This document shows, one piece after another, positions 17,690-26,238 of a stretch of 64,000 nt of DNA. Position 1 is the first letter of the stretch, and each line of letters opens with the position of its first letter. The stretch comes from Mycobacterium paraseoulense (GTDB lineage: Bacteria; Actinomycetota; Actinomycetes; Mycobacteriales; Mycobacteriaceae). The notes under the pieces are model-generated. The model saw only the letters and a list, made by a program, of their open reading frames with translations, was not told the DNA's origin and did no database searches. A program made the translations under genes and the position numbers. The DNA is taken from positions 620,001 through 684,000 of the forward strand of contig NZ_AP022619.1 of assembly GCF_010731655.1 (NCBI RefSeq), written 5' to 3'.

Positions 17690-17715
17690 GAGGTGTCCTT
17701 TCTTTCCGGTGCGGG

Positions 17716-18129
17716 CTAGGGGGTTGTGGTGGGCAGGAGTTCGGCGACCAGCTCCTCGACGCGCCGGGCGATGTCGTCGCGGATGGCACGCACGGTGGCC
17801 AGCGGTTGGCCGGCGGGGTCGGGCACTTCCCAGTCGCGGTAGGACACTCCGGGAAAGTAGGGGCAGGTGTCGCCGCAGCCCATGGTGATCACGACGTCGC
17901 TGGTCTTTACGTCCTCGCCGCTGAGGACCTTCGGGTTGGCGGCGGTGATGTCGATGCCCCGCTCGGCCATGGCGGCAATCGCCACGGGGTTGACCTCGTC
18001 GGCGGGTTGCGTGCCGGCGGAACGGACTTCGATGCGGCCAGCGGTCATGCTGCTCAGCAGCGCGGCGGCCATCTGGGAGCGCCCCGCGTTGTGCACGCAG
18101 ACGAACAGCACGCTGGGCTTACCGGTCAT
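17716..18129 (-). CDS. arsC: Arsenate reductase ArsC (LMW-PTP fold, Cys-triad type)
   Basis: The 137-residue protein has the P-loop CVHNAGR (Cys11 to Arg17) and two more Cys (85 and 89, MGCGDTCPYFPG), the arrangement of thioredoxin-linked arsenate reductases. It converts arsenate to arsenite for export. The frame stays open to 18180, but ATG 18129 has an AAAGGAG ribosome site and gives the family N-terminus. It overlaps the end of acr3 by 11 bases. Electron donor (thioredoxin or mycothiol system) cannot be decided from sequence alone. Confidence 0.93.
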   Translation of the reverse strand: MTGKPSVLFVCVHNAGRSQMAAALLSSMTAGRIEVRSAGTQPADEVNPVAIAAMAERGIDITAANPKVLSGEDVKTSDVVITMGCGDTCPYFPGVSYRDWEVPDPAGQPLATVRAIRDDIARRVEELVAELLPTTTP

Positions 18130-19219
18130 CGCCGGCTCCTTTGATCGACTCGTCTCGGAACAGCCGGGGGCGCAGCGCAAGCGAGACGTAGACGAGACCG
18201 ACGAGCACGGGCACCTCGATCAGCGGGCCGACCACCCCGGCGAGGGCCTGCCCGGACGTGACGCCGTAGGTCGCGATGGCCACCGCGATGGCGAGTTCGA
18301 AGTTGTTGCCCGCGGCGGTGAACGCGAGGGTGGCGGTGCGGGCGTAGCCGAGGTGCAGCAGGAGTCCGAGGGCATATCCGCCCGCCCACATGATCGCGAA
18401 GTAGGCCAGCAACGGGATCGCGATGCGGGCCACGTCCCATGGCCGGGAGGTGATCGCATGGCCCTGCAGGGCGAACAGAATCACGATGGTGAACAGCAAC
18501 CCGTAGAGGGCCCACGGGCCGACGCGGGGGAGGAACCGCGTCTCGTACCAGTCGCGGCCCCGGAATCGTTCGCCCAGCCGGCGCGAGGAGTATCCGGCCA
18601 GCAACGGAATGCCGAGAAAGATGAGCACCGCCTTGGCGATCTGCCATGGGGAGACGTTGATTCCGGTTTGGGCCAGGCCCAGCCAGCCGGGCAGCACGGA
18701 CAGGTAGAACCAGCCCAGCGCGGCGAACATGGCCACCTGGAACAGCGAATTCAGGGCGACCAGCACGGCGGCGGCCTCGCGGTCCCCGCAGGCCAGGTCG
18801 TTCCAGATGATGACCATCGCGATGCAGCGGGCCAGCCCGACGATGATGAGGCCGGTGCGGTACTCGGGCAGGTCGGCCAGCAGCGACCAGGCCAAGCTGA
18901 ACATCACCGCGGGACCGACCACCCAGTTGAGCAACACCGAGGACGCGATCAGCTTGCGGTCGGCGGTGACCTCGTCGAGCCGGTCGTAGCGGACCTTGGC
19001 CAGCACCGGATACATCATGACCAGCAGGCCAACGGCGATCGGGAGCGAAATACCTTGGACGGCAACGGCCCCCAGGGCCGAACCGAGATGTGGAAAGACG
19101 CGGCCCAGCAGCAGGCCGGCGGCCATCGCCGCGCCGATCCATACCGGCAGGAGCCGGTCCAACAGGGGGAGCCGGGTCGTCGCGGTCGCGGGGGACACCG
19201 CGGCGTGGGTTTCGGTCAT
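18119..19219 (-). CDS. acr3: ACR3-family arsenite efflux transporter
   Basis: The 366-residue protein has about ten hydrophobic segments and ACR3 motifs, including the conserved Cys region in GLARCIAMVIIWNDLACGD and ALNSLFQVAMFAALGWFYL. It exports arsenite (and perhaps antimonite) across the plasma membrane. Start ATG 19219 overlaps the arsR stop by 4 bases, and its own end overlaps arsC, so arsR-acr3-arsC are strongly coupled. In M. tuberculosis the transporter and reductase are fused in one protein (Rv2643 and partner annotation); here they are separate. Confidence 0.94.
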   Translation of the reverse strand: MTETHAAVSPATATTRLPLLDRLLPVWIGAAMAAGLLLGRVFPHLGSALGAVAVQGISLPIAVGLLVMMYPVLAKVRYDRLDEVTADRKLIASSVLLNWVVGPAVMFSLAWSLLADLPEYRTGLIIVGLARCIAMVIIWNDLACGDREAAAVLVALNSLFQVAMFAALGWFYLSVLPGWLGLAQTGINVSPWQIAKAVLIFLGIPLLAGYSSRRLGERFRGRDWYETRFLPRVGPWALYGLLFTIVILFALQGHAITSRPWDVARIAIPLLAYFAIMWAGGYALGLLLHLGYARTATLAFTAAGNNFELAIAVAIATYGVTSGQALAGVVGPLIEVPVLVGLVYVSLALRPRLFRDESIKGAGDDR

Positions 19220-19542
19220 GGCTTCAGCACCGACGAAAGTCGCTGCAGCGCAGCGGGAATCACCCAGTAGTACACCCAGGTGCCGCGCCGCTCGCAGTCC
19301 AGCAGTCCCGCCGAGCGCAGGAGCTTGAGGTGATGGGAAATCGTTGGCTGCGAGAGGTCGAAGGTCGCCGATATCTCGCAGACGCAGGCCTCGCCGCCGG
19401 GGTGGCTGGCGATCAGGTTCAACAACCTCAGTCGCACCGGGTCGCCCAGCGCTTTGAACATCGCCGCCAAGTCCGTGGCCTGGTCCTCGTCCATGGCGGC
19501 CGTCGCCAGGGCCGGGCAGCAGGCGAGCTGTTGTTTTGACAT
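19216..19542 (-). CDS. arsR: ArsR-family arsenic-responsive repressor
   Basis: The 108-residue winged-helix ArsR protein has a recognition helix region LSQPTISHHLKLLRSAGLL and several Cys: a pair at 8-9 and CVC at 53-55. A Cys pair near the N-terminus plus Cys near 55 is the As(III) site described for actinobacterial ArsR of Corynebacterium glutamicum, so this protein may use either that triad or the classic CxC. It leads the arsR-acr3-arsC-cadI operon and probably represses it by binding the inverted repeat that overlaps its own start codon. Confidence 0.93.
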   Translation of the reverse strand: MSKQQLACCPALATAAMDEDQATDLAAMFKALGDPVRLRLLNLIASHPGGEACVCEISATFDLSQPTISHHLKLLRSAGLLDCERRGTWVYYWVIPAALQRLSSVLKP

Positions 19543-19567
19543 TCGTCTATATAAACACTTATCGAAT
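19541..19567. promoter_or_regulatory. Probable ArsR operator at the arsR start
   Basis: ATTCG (19541-19545) and CGAAT (19563-19567) are inverted around a 17-base AT-rich core containing TATATAAAC. The region is markedly AT-rich for this genome and overlaps the arsR initiation codon. The short gap to the convergent-side permease stop means the promoter must lie here. Repressor binding would block transcription of the whole arsenic operon. Confidence 0.55.
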
Positions 19568-19580
19568 CAGTGCGCCACCC

Positions 19581-20828
19581 CTACTTCGCCCGGGCGCGCC
19601 GAATCGCATGGGCGGCGACGCCGATGCCCAGTACCACCAGGCCGGGCAGCACCGACGACAGCGGCATCGCGAACGCCAGGACGACGCAGCCGATCGATCC
19701 GATCACCGGGATCGCCGGGACCGGGCGGCCCTCATCCGGCCGGAGGGTGAACGCCGAGGCGTTGGCAACCGCGTAGTAGATCAGCACGGCGAACGACGAG
19801 AAACCTATAGCGCCCCTGAGGTCGACGGTGGCGGCCAGCACCGCCACGACGACACCGATCAGCAACTCCGCGCGGTGCGGCACCCCGAACCGCGGGTGCA
19901 CGGCGGTGAGCGCGTGGGGCAGGTGGCGGTCGCGGGCCATGGCCAGCGTGGTGCGCGATACGCCCAGGATCAACGCCAGCAGCGAGCCGAGCGCCGCGAC
20001 CGCCGCGCCCACCTGCACGACGGGGACGAGCCAGCCCGTTCCGGCCGCCCGCACCGTGTCGACCAGTGGCGCCGTCGCCCGGCCGAGGCGTCGTGGCCCC
20101 AGCACCGCGAGTGCGGCCACCGCCACCAGGGCGTAGACGGCCAGGGCGATGGCCAGCGCGACCGGTATCGCGCGCGGGATGGTGCGCGCCGGATCGCGCA
20201 CTTCCTCGCCCAGGGTGGCGATGCGCGCGTAGCCGGCGAAGGCGAAGAACAGCAGCCCGGCGGCCTGAACCACCCCGCCCACGGTCGTGCCCACCGGGCG
20301 AAGCGCCTCGGCACCGGCCGCCCCCGAGGCGAATGCCGCGACGATCACCGCGGCCAGCACGGCCAGCACGAGCGCGACGATGACGCGGGTGAGCCAGGCC
20401 GACTTCTGCACCCCGGCGTAGTTCACCGCGGTGAGCGCCACCACCGCGGCGACGGCAACCGGGTGGGCGTGCGACGGCCACGCGTAGGCGCCGATGGTCA
20501 GGGCCATCGCTGCGCACGAGGCGGTCTTGCCGACGACGAAGCCCCACCCCGCCAGATATCCCCAGAACTCCCCCAGCCGCTCGCGGCCGTACACATAGGT
20601 GCCACCGGAGGCGGGGTAGCGGGCGGCCAACCGGGCGGACGAGGTGGCGTTGCAGTACGCCACCACCGCGGCGACCGCCAGCCCCAGCAGCAGTCCCGGG
20701 CCCGCGGCGCGCGCCGCGGGGCCGAGCGCGGCGAAGATCCCGGCCCCGAGCATCGAGCCCAGTCCGATCGTCACCGCGTCGAACACGCCCAGGCTTCGGC
20801 GAAGCTCGCCGGTGTCGTTGTCGGCCAA
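19581..20828 (-). CDS. APC-superfamily amino-acid permease
   Basis: The 415-residue protein has about 12 hydrophobic segments and the APC N-terminal signature (FDAVTIGLGSMLGAGIFAALGPAA; then ASGGTYVYGRE). Start is TTG 20828 with GAGGAG upstream. It is divergent from the ArsR-ArsC fusion across a 61-base gap that holds a palindrome, so both are probably controlled by the same regulator. Its 3' end lies 38 bases before the arsR start, making it sit between two arsenic-type loci. The substrate is unknown. A link to arsenic or thiol/amino-acid supply is inferred from regulation only. Confidence 0.85.
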   Translation of the reverse strand: MADNDTGELRRSLGVFDAVTIGLGSMLGAGIFAALGPAARAAGPGLLLGLAVAAVVAYCNATSSARLAARYPASGGTYVYGRERLGEFWGYLAGWGFVVGKTASCAAMALTIGAYAWPSHAHPVAVAAVVALTAVNYAGVQKSAWLTRVIVALVLAVLAAVIVAAFASGAAGAEALRPVGTTVGGVVQAAGLLFFAFAGYARIATLGEEVRDPARTIPRAIPVALAIALAVYALVAVAALAVLGPRRLGRATAPLVDTVRAAGTGWLVPVVQVGAAVAALGSLLALILGVSRTTLAMARDRHLPHALTAVHPRFGVPHRAELLIGVVVAVLAATVDLRGAIGFSSFAVLIYYAVANASAFTLRPDEGRPVPAIPVIGSIGCVVLAFAMPLSSVLPGLVVLGIGVAAHAIRRARAK

Positions 20829-20862
20829 CGGGTCTCCTCATCGCGCACGCTCCGGCCAACCT

Positions 20863-20878
20863 ATCAAATGAATTTGAT
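20863..20878. promoter_or_regulatory. Palindromic ArsR-type operator between divergent genes
   Basis: ATCAAAT (20863-20869) and ATTTGAT (20872-20878) form an inverted repeat with a 2-base spacer. ATCAAAT-type palindromes are common sites of ArsR/SmtB repressors. The site is 11 bases before the first possible start of the ArsR-ArsC fusion and 35 bases from the permease start, so a bound dimer could block both promoters. Confidence 0.75.
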
Positions 20879-20889
20879 GTATTCTCGCC

Positions 20890-21627
20890 GTGATGGTGGC
20901 TGGCGAAACGGCGGTTCCGTCGCTGATGCGGATGGCGTCGCATCCGGTGCGCTGGGCGCTGCTGACCGAGCTCGCGGGCAGCGACCGCCGGGTGCGGGAG
21001 TTGGCCGCCGCCGTCGACGAGCCGCAGAACCTGATCTCCTATCACCTGCGGCTGCTGCGCTCGGCCGGGCTGGTCGACGCGCGGCGCAGCAGTTTCGACG
21101 GCCGCGACACCTACTACCGCCTGAGCCTGACGGGATGCGCCGGGGCATTCCGGGAGGCGGCCGCCGCGCTGCACCCCGCGCTCGCACCGTCGCCGGTCGC
21201 CAACCCGGCGTCGCGCTCGGTGCTGTTCTTGTGTACCGGCAACAGCGCGCGCTCGCCCATGGCCGAGGCTCTGCTCCGGCGCCGGGGCCAGGGCCGCATC
21301 CGTGCCGCGAGCGCGGGCAGCCATCCCAAACCGCACCTGCACCCCAACGCGATACGCATCATGCGGGACAGGTACGGCATCGACCTCGGTGCGCAGCGAC
21401 CGCAACCGCTGACCGCCGTGGCGCGGCGCCGCTTCGACTGCGTCATCACGCTGTGCGACAGGGTGCGCGAGTACGCCCGCGACCATGGCCTGGACACGAC
21501 GATGCACTGGAGCCTGCCCGACCCGTCGAGCGCGGGCTACCCGGAATTCGGGCGGGTGGCAAGCGAACTGGACGACCGCATCGACTTCCTCCTGCCCGAT
21601 CTCGCCGCCTACCCGCGGGGGCGATGA
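20890..21627 (+). CDS. ArsR regulator fused to LMW-PTP/ArsC-type phosphatase domain
   Basis: The 245-residue protein joins an ArsR winged helix (about 10-95; NLISYHLRLLRSAGLVD) to a low-molecular-weight phosphatase/arsenate-reductase domain (about 108-245) with P-loop CTGNSARS (Cys115 to Arg121) and a catalytic-type Asp in SLPDPSSAG. The ArsR part has no CxC metal motif, so it may sense something else or use other residues. GTG 20890 and ATG 20893 are both possible starts, and little leader is left after the palindrome. Fused proteins of this type occur in mycobacteria. The second function could be arsenate reduction or dephosphorylation of a protein. Confidence 0.88.
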   Translation: MMVAGETAVPSLMRMASHPVRWALLTELAGSDRRVRELAAAVDEPQNLISYHLRLLRSAGLVDARRSSFDGRDTYYRLSLTGCAGAFREAAAALHPALAPSPVANPASRSVLFLCTGNSARSPMAEALLRRRGQGRIRAASAGSHPKPHLHPNAIRIMRDRYGIDLGAQRPQPLTAVARRRFDCVITLCDRVREYARDHGLDTTMHWSLPDPSSAGYPEFGRVASELDDRIDFLLPDLAAYPRGR

Positions 21628-21628
21628 C

Positions 21629-23080
21629 GTGTCGCTCGATCGGCGTGACTTCTTCAGATGGGGCGGCCTGGCCGCGCTCGCCGCAAGCGGTGCCGCGTGC
21701 GCCCACCCCGCGCCGTCTGGCGGCAAGGCCGATTACACGCTGCGAATCGGCACGGGCGCGGTCGAACTGGCCCCGGGCCACGTCGTGTCGACCTTGACCT
21801 ACAACGGCCAGTTCCCCGGCCCGCTGCTGCGGTTCACGCAGGGCCGGCGGACAACGGTGGACGTCTTCAACGACACCGATTCCCCCGAGCAGTTGCACTG
21901 GCACGGCCAGCACGTCGGTGTCGACGTCGACGGCTCCGCCGAGGAGGGAACGCCCTATGTCCCCGCGCGCGGCATGCGACGCGTTTCGTTCGTCCCCGGC
22001 CCGGCGGGTTTCCGCTTCTACCACACCCACGTCGTGCCCCGCGCCGACCTGTCCCGCGGCCAATACAGCGGCCTGGTCGGCCCGGTCTACATCGAACCCA
22101 AACAGAACTTCGGCGCCTACGACCAAGAAATCTTTCTGACGCTCAAGGAGTTTGAGCCCAGTTTCGTCCGCGGGGGCGACATGGCCGCGGCCTTCCTGGC
22201 CGGCGACCAGCAGCCTGACCTCAAGGACAGGGGCGAATCGTCGATGGCGGCGTCGCTCGGCCGCGGCGACCCGCGCGGCTTCGAGGTCAGCTACGGGGCG
22301 TTCGCCGTCAACGGACGGATGCTGGGTCACGGCGACCCCATCCGGGTGCGGACCGGTCAGCGGGTGCTGCTGCACGTGCTGAACGGCAGCGCCACCGAGA
22401 CCCGCAGCCTGGCGTTGCCCGGTCACACCTTCACCGTGGTCGCGCTCGACGGCAACCCGGTGCCCAACCCCGCGCCGGTCCCGGTGCTGTGGCTCGGTGC
22501 GGCCGAACGCATTTCGGCGCTGGTGTCCATGACCAACCCGGGGGTGTGGGTGCTGGGAGACGTGTCCGACGACGACCGCGAGCACGGGATGGGCGTCGTC
22601 GTGGAATACGCCGGGCGCGCCGGGGATCCGCAGTGGGCGCCGCCGCCGCCGTTCACGTGGGACTACCGGCTGTTCGCGCGGCCCGCGCCCGTCCCGCCGC
22701 CCGACCACACGATCGAGCTGCTGATCGAGAAGCGCAACGCCGCCGACAACGGGTTCAACGTGTGGACCTTCAACGGCACACCGTTTTCCATGAACACCAA
22801 CCGTCCGGTGCTCAACCTGGAACGCGACAGGCGCTACCGGCTGCGCTTCCGCAACGCCAGCGACGACCTGCACCCGATGCACCTACACCGGCACACGTTC
22901 GAAATCACCCGATTCGCCGGCGCGCCAACGGCCGGCGTGCGCAAGGACGTCGCGATGCTGGGCGGCTACCAGAGCATGGACGTCGACTTCGTCGCCGACC
23001 AGCCCGGCCTGTCGCTGCTGCATTGCCACCAGCAGATCCACATGGATTACGGCCTCATGCTGCTGCTCGACGCCGGCTGA
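21629..23080 (+). CDS. Tat-exported multicopper oxidase
   Basis: The 483-residue protein begins with a twin-arginine signal (DRRDFFRWGG, then AALAASGAACA; the Cys may be lipidated). Copper ligand motifs are complete: HWHGQH (His90, 92, 95), FYHTHV, HPMHLHRH (His415, 418, 420) and HCHQQIHMDYGLM (His465-Cys466-His467, His471). This is a laccase-like oxidase acting outside the membrane, for example on Cu(I) or phenols. GTG 21629 starts one base after the stop of the ArsR-ArsC fusion, so the two are one transcript. The family is common near copper genes; here it is under an ArsR-type regulator. Confidence 0.92.
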   Translation: MSLDRRDFFRWGGLAALAASGAACAHPAPSGGKADYTLRIGTGAVELAPGHVVSTLTYNGQFPGPLLRFTQGRRTTVDVFNDTDSPEQLHWHGQHVGVDVDGSAEEGTPYVPARGMRRVSFVPGPAGFRFYHTHVVPRADLSRGQYSGLVGPVYIEPKQNFGAYDQEIFLTLKEFEPSFVRGGDMAAAFLAGDQQPDLKDRGESSMAASLGRGDPRGFEVSYGAFAVNGRMLGHGDPIRVRTGQRVLLHVLNGSATETRSLALPGHTFTVVALDGNPVPNPAPVPVLWLGAAERISALVSMTNPGVWVLGDVSDDDREHGMGVVVEYAGRAGDPQWAPPPPFTWDYRLFARPAPVPPPDHTIELLIEKRNAADNGFNVWTFNGTPFSMNTNRPVLNLERDRRYRLRFRNASDDLHPMHLHRHTFEITRFAGAPTAGVRKDVAMLGGYQSMDVDFVADQPGLSLLHCHQQIHMDYGLMLLLDAG

Positions 23081-23092
23081 CCCGGCGACCGC

Positions 23093-24217
23093 TCACCCCA
23101 GCGGATTGTTCTCCCGCACACCGCGATACATGCCCCACCGCACGATCCACGGCATCACCACGCGCTCGACCGACCACGACGGGAACCGGAACGCGTGGCC
23201 GCTGGGCAGAAAGACCTCCAGCCCGTCGGGCTGGACGCCCACCAGCGAACCCCACCGCCGCTGGGGCGCCCGGTAAGCGCCCAGCCGCCCGCCGCTGAGT
23301 TCGGCGCGGACGTTGCGGGCCACCAGCGCGTCCCCGCGGTTGCGGGCCGAGCTGCGCAGGGGATCGGTCGCCGCCACGTCGCCCACCGCGAAGACGCCCC
23401 GGTGACCCGGCACCCGCAGCTCCGGCGTCACGCGGACGAACCCGCGCTCGTCGAGCAGTTCCCGGGGCAACCACTCGGTATTGGGCCGCACCCGCCCGAT
23501 CGCCCACAACACCGCGTCGGCGCGCGCGGGGGACTGCCCGGTGCTCCAGCGCACCGGTTCGCCGGTGATCTCGTCGTCGGCGAACCCGTCGGGCAGCACG
23601 GCGCGGTGGCCCGGATGAATGCCCACGCCCAGGGCGCTGAGCCGTCCGTGAAGCCGGCTCCAGATGCGCGGGTGGTGCCCCTCAAGCGCGGATGTCCCCG
23701 GGAAGTACAGGTCGATCCGCTTGCCCGGCCAGGTGGTGGCCATGTTGAGCGCGCTGCTCACCGCCGCCGCGCCGCCGCCCACCACGATGATCGAGCCGGC
23801 CGCGGCCAGCCGGTCGTGCGCGGCCCGCAGTTCCGCGCCGACCTCGGCGGCCGACTGCAGGGTCGGGCGGCGCCAGAATCCGTTGCTCACCCCCGTCGAG
23901 ATGACCAGCGCGTCGTACTCCTCGGCGAGCGCCCCGCCGTCGGCGCGTTTGCCCACGACCGTGCGGGCGGCCAGGTCCACGCCGGTCAGCTCGGCCTGCA
24001 CCGTCCGCACCCGGTCCAGGCGCCGGAACCTGTCGAACGGAATCCAGTAATCGCGGGCCCAATCGTCCGGGCGGGAGAGCCGAACGCCGAGTTCCTGACC
24101 GCTGACCAGCGCGGGCTTGGCGGAGATGCCGACGACGTCGGCGTACCCGGACAGCCGGATGGCGGCCAACACACCCGCGTCTCCGAGCCCGGCAATGACG
24201 ACACGCTTGCGGTTCAT
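23093..24217 (-). CDS. FAD-dependent NAD(P)H oxidoreductase, NDH-2/AIF-like
   Basis: The 374-residue protein has an N-terminal dinucleotide fold (VVIAGLGDAGVLAAIRL), a second one in the middle (IIVVGGGAAAVSSA) and a C-terminal FAD motif (GVFAVGDVAA). This matches the pyridine nucleotide-disulfide/AIF/NDH-2 group. The first Gly-motif is a variant (GLGDAG). ATG 24217 gives the family N-terminus; the frame extends 13 codons further. It is convergent with the multicopper oxidase and divergent from the next membrane protein. The electron acceptor is unknown. No membrane anchor is obvious. Confidence 0.82.
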   Translation of the reverse strand: MNRKRVVIAGLGDAGVLAAIRLSGYADVVGISAKPALVSGQELGVRLSRPDDWARDYWIPFDRFRRLDRVRTVQAELTGVDLAARTVVGKRADGGALAEEYDALVISTGVSNGFWRRPTLQSAAEVGAELRAAHDRLAAAGSIIVVGGGAAAVSSALNMATTWPGKRIDLYFPGTSALEGHHPRIWSRLHGRLSALGVGIHPGHRAVLPDGFADDEITGEPVRWSTGQSPARADAVLWAIGRVRPNTEWLPRELLDERGFVRVTPELRVPGHRGVFAVGDVAATDPLRSSARNRGDALVARNVRAELSGGRLGAYRAPQRRWGSLVGVQPDGLEVFLPSGHAFRFPSWSVERVVMPWIVRWGMYRGVRENNPLG

Positions 24218-24285
24218 GCCGTTATCCTGCCTGGGACGAAGTTCGGGCCCGCCCACCGCTCGACCGATTGCCAGGAGCGCTTCAC

Positions 24286-25179
24286 TTGATCATCTCGCCC
24301 CGGAGCGGTCGCGCCGAACGCGTTACCGACGTGCGGTCGTCGATGCACCCCCGCGCCCGCGCCGCCCTGCGCGCCGCCGTACGCGCGTCCGCCCCGCGCC
24401 CGGCCGCCGCCCGGCGGGCCGCCGCGGACTTCGAGAAGCCGGACCTGGGGGCCGCGGTGCTCGCGGAGATCCGGTGGGCCTTCACCCCGCCCCGGACCTG
24501 GTTGATGGGGGTGGTCGCGAACGTGCTCTTCGCCGCGGTGTGGCTGCTGGTGCAGCCGCTGACCATCGGCCGCCACCACACCGACTGGGTGATCCTGGTG
24601 GGCACCTACTTCTCGTCGTGGGTGCTGGCCGACGTCACCACCACCAACCTGCTCGGCGCCGACCACTACCGGGTCCGGGAGGCGTTGGCCGACGGCGTCC
24701 CCATCGGGCGCATCCTGCTGGTCAAGAACCTCGCCCTGCTCGCGATCGTCGGGCTGCCCACCTTGGCGGCCGCGATGGTGTTGACGCTGTGCCTGGAAAC
24801 GCCCGGGCGGCTGGCGATCACGGTCCCGACCGTCGCCGTGCCCATCCTGTCCTGGCTCGGGTTGGGCAACCTCATCTCGGTGCTGCACCCGGTCAGCGTC
24901 GAGCCGCTGACCCGGCGGTGGCGAGAGCGCGGCGACCGGCGCAGCACCGGCAGCTGGCTGGCGGCCCTGACGCTGCCGTACGCGGTGTACTACGTCGCCG
25001 ATCCGATGAACGGGGTCGACCACAAAGTGCTCTGGAACCAGGTGCCCTCGCTGATCTGGCCGGTGTTCGGTCGCGACACCAAGAGCGTCGTGCACCTGGC
25101 CATCGCCGTGGCCATCTGGTTCGCCGGCACGGTCGCCGCGGTGGCGTGGGTGCGCAGGCGCGGGGTGACGATCAGGTGA
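24286..25179 (+). CDS. Polytopic membrane protein, ABC-2 permease-like, function unknown
   Basis: The 297-residue protein has a basic, Ala/Arg-rich N-terminus (about 1-60) followed by roughly six hydrophobic segments and a short basic end. The layout, with a long loop between TM segments and a YYVADP motif, recalls ABC-2 type permeases, but no ATPase gene is adjacent. Start TTG 24286 has AGGAG upstream; TTG 24268 and ATG 24343 are other options. I do not recognise the family. It is divergent from the FAD oxidoreductase and convergent with the F420-type gene. Confidence 0.7.
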   Translation: MIISPRSGRAERVTDVRSSMHPRARAALRAAVRASAPRPAAARRAAADFEKPDLGAAVLAEIRWAFTPPRTWLMGVVANVLFAAVWLLVQPLTIGRHHTDWVILVGTYFSSWVLADVTTTNLLGADHYRVREALADGVPIGRILLVKNLALLAIVGLPTLAAAMVLTLCLETPGRLAITVPTVAVPILSWLGLGNLISVLHPVSVEPLTRRWRERGDRRSTGSWLAALTLPYAVYYVADPMNGVDHKVLWNQVPSLIWPVFGRDTKSVVHLAIAVAIWFAGTVAAVAWVRRRGVTIR

Positions 25180-25183
25180 GCGG

Positions 25184-26104
25184 CTAGGGCACTTTGGGCT
25201 TGATCTCCTCGATCACCCATTGCGCGTAATCGAGGTATTCGTCGACGCCGCCGACGGCGGGGATGGGCACGGCGCTGATCGTCACGCCCTGGTTGGCGAG
25301 CCAGCCCAACCGGTCGACGATCTCGCCGGCGCTCATGCCGGGGCGCCCATTCGGATCGTCGCGTGCGACGTGTCCTTCACCCACCCGGTTCGTGCTCAGC
25401 CCGTGCATCACCTCGAACGGCCGGCCGTCATAACAGGGCTGGGACTTGATGTAGTCGAGCTTTTCGGCGATCTGTTCGGGTGGCGTCAGGAACGGCCACC
25501 AGCCGGACGCGTACCTGGCGGCCCTGCGCAGCGGGGCATCGGCGTCGCCGCCGATCCAGATCGGAAGGTGGGGCTTTTGAACCGGTTTCGGCTCGAACGC
25601 GATGCCGTCGAACGACACGTAGCGGCCCTCGAATCGCGGGGTGTCACTGGTCCACAGGTCGACGATGGCCGCCAGGTACTCGTCGGCGATGCGGCCCCTT
25701 TCGCCGAACGGCACCCCGAGGAGCTCGAATTCCCGTGCCAGCCAGCCGACGCCGAAGGTGACCATCATCCGGCCGCCGCTCATCCAGTCCGCGGTGGCCA
25801 GCGCCTTGGCCAAGCCGATCGGCTCGTGCAACGGCAGGATGGTGACGCAGGAGTTGACGACGACCCGTTCGGTCGCGCCCGCGATGTAGGCCTGGGCGGC
25901 CGTCGAATGCAGGTAATGGGGCCCGGAGAGCTTCACGTGCTCGGCCGGGATCACGAGATGCTCGGGGACGGCGATCATGTCGTAGCCCCACCGGTCGGCG
26001 CACTTGACCATGCGGGTCTGGTCGGGTCCGGTGACCCCGGCTTCCCAGGGTTGCGTCATCGCCGGCAGGCGCACCGTGTGGGGAAGGGGGAAGGCGAATT
26101 TCAT
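25184..26104 (-). CDS. Luciferase-like (LLM) F420-type oxidoreductase
   Basis: The 306-residue protein is a TIM-barrel luciferase-like oxidoreductase: DRWGYDMIAVPEHL, ATADWMSGGRMMVTFGVGWL and PIWIGGDADAPLRRAARYASGWWP are typical of mycobacterial F420-dependent members. It probably uses reduced F420 or FMN on a small organic substrate. ATG 26104 has GGAGGAAA; the TTG 26119 start would overlap that site. It is divergent from a PadR regulator across a 134-base gap and could be regulated by it. The substrate cannot be read from the sequence. Confidence 0.88.
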   Translation of the reverse strand: MKFAFPLPHTVRLPAMTQPWEAGVTGPDQTRMVKCADRWGYDMIAVPEHLVIPAEHVKLSGPHYLHSTAAQAYIAGATERVVVNSCVTILPLHEPIGLAKALATADWMSGGRMMVTFGVGWLAREFELLGVPFGERGRIADEYLAAIVDLWTSDTPRFEGRYVSFDGIAFEPKPVQKPHLPIWIGGDADAPLRRAARYASGWWPFLTPPEQIAEKLDYIKSQPCYDGRPFEVMHGLSTNRVGEGHVARDDPNGRPGMSAGEIVDRLGWLANQGVTISAVPIPAVGGVDEYLDYAQWVIEEIKPKVP

Positions 26105-26238
26105 GGTGGTTTCCTCCAAAGCCCATCACGCATGCCCGGGGACCGGCTGTCTCCCTTGCGGGCGTCGCCCACAACACCGCATCCCGCCCAGCGGTCCGCG
26201 TCAAACAGATCCTCGTCGCGGGTTGTTAACCTTGCGCC

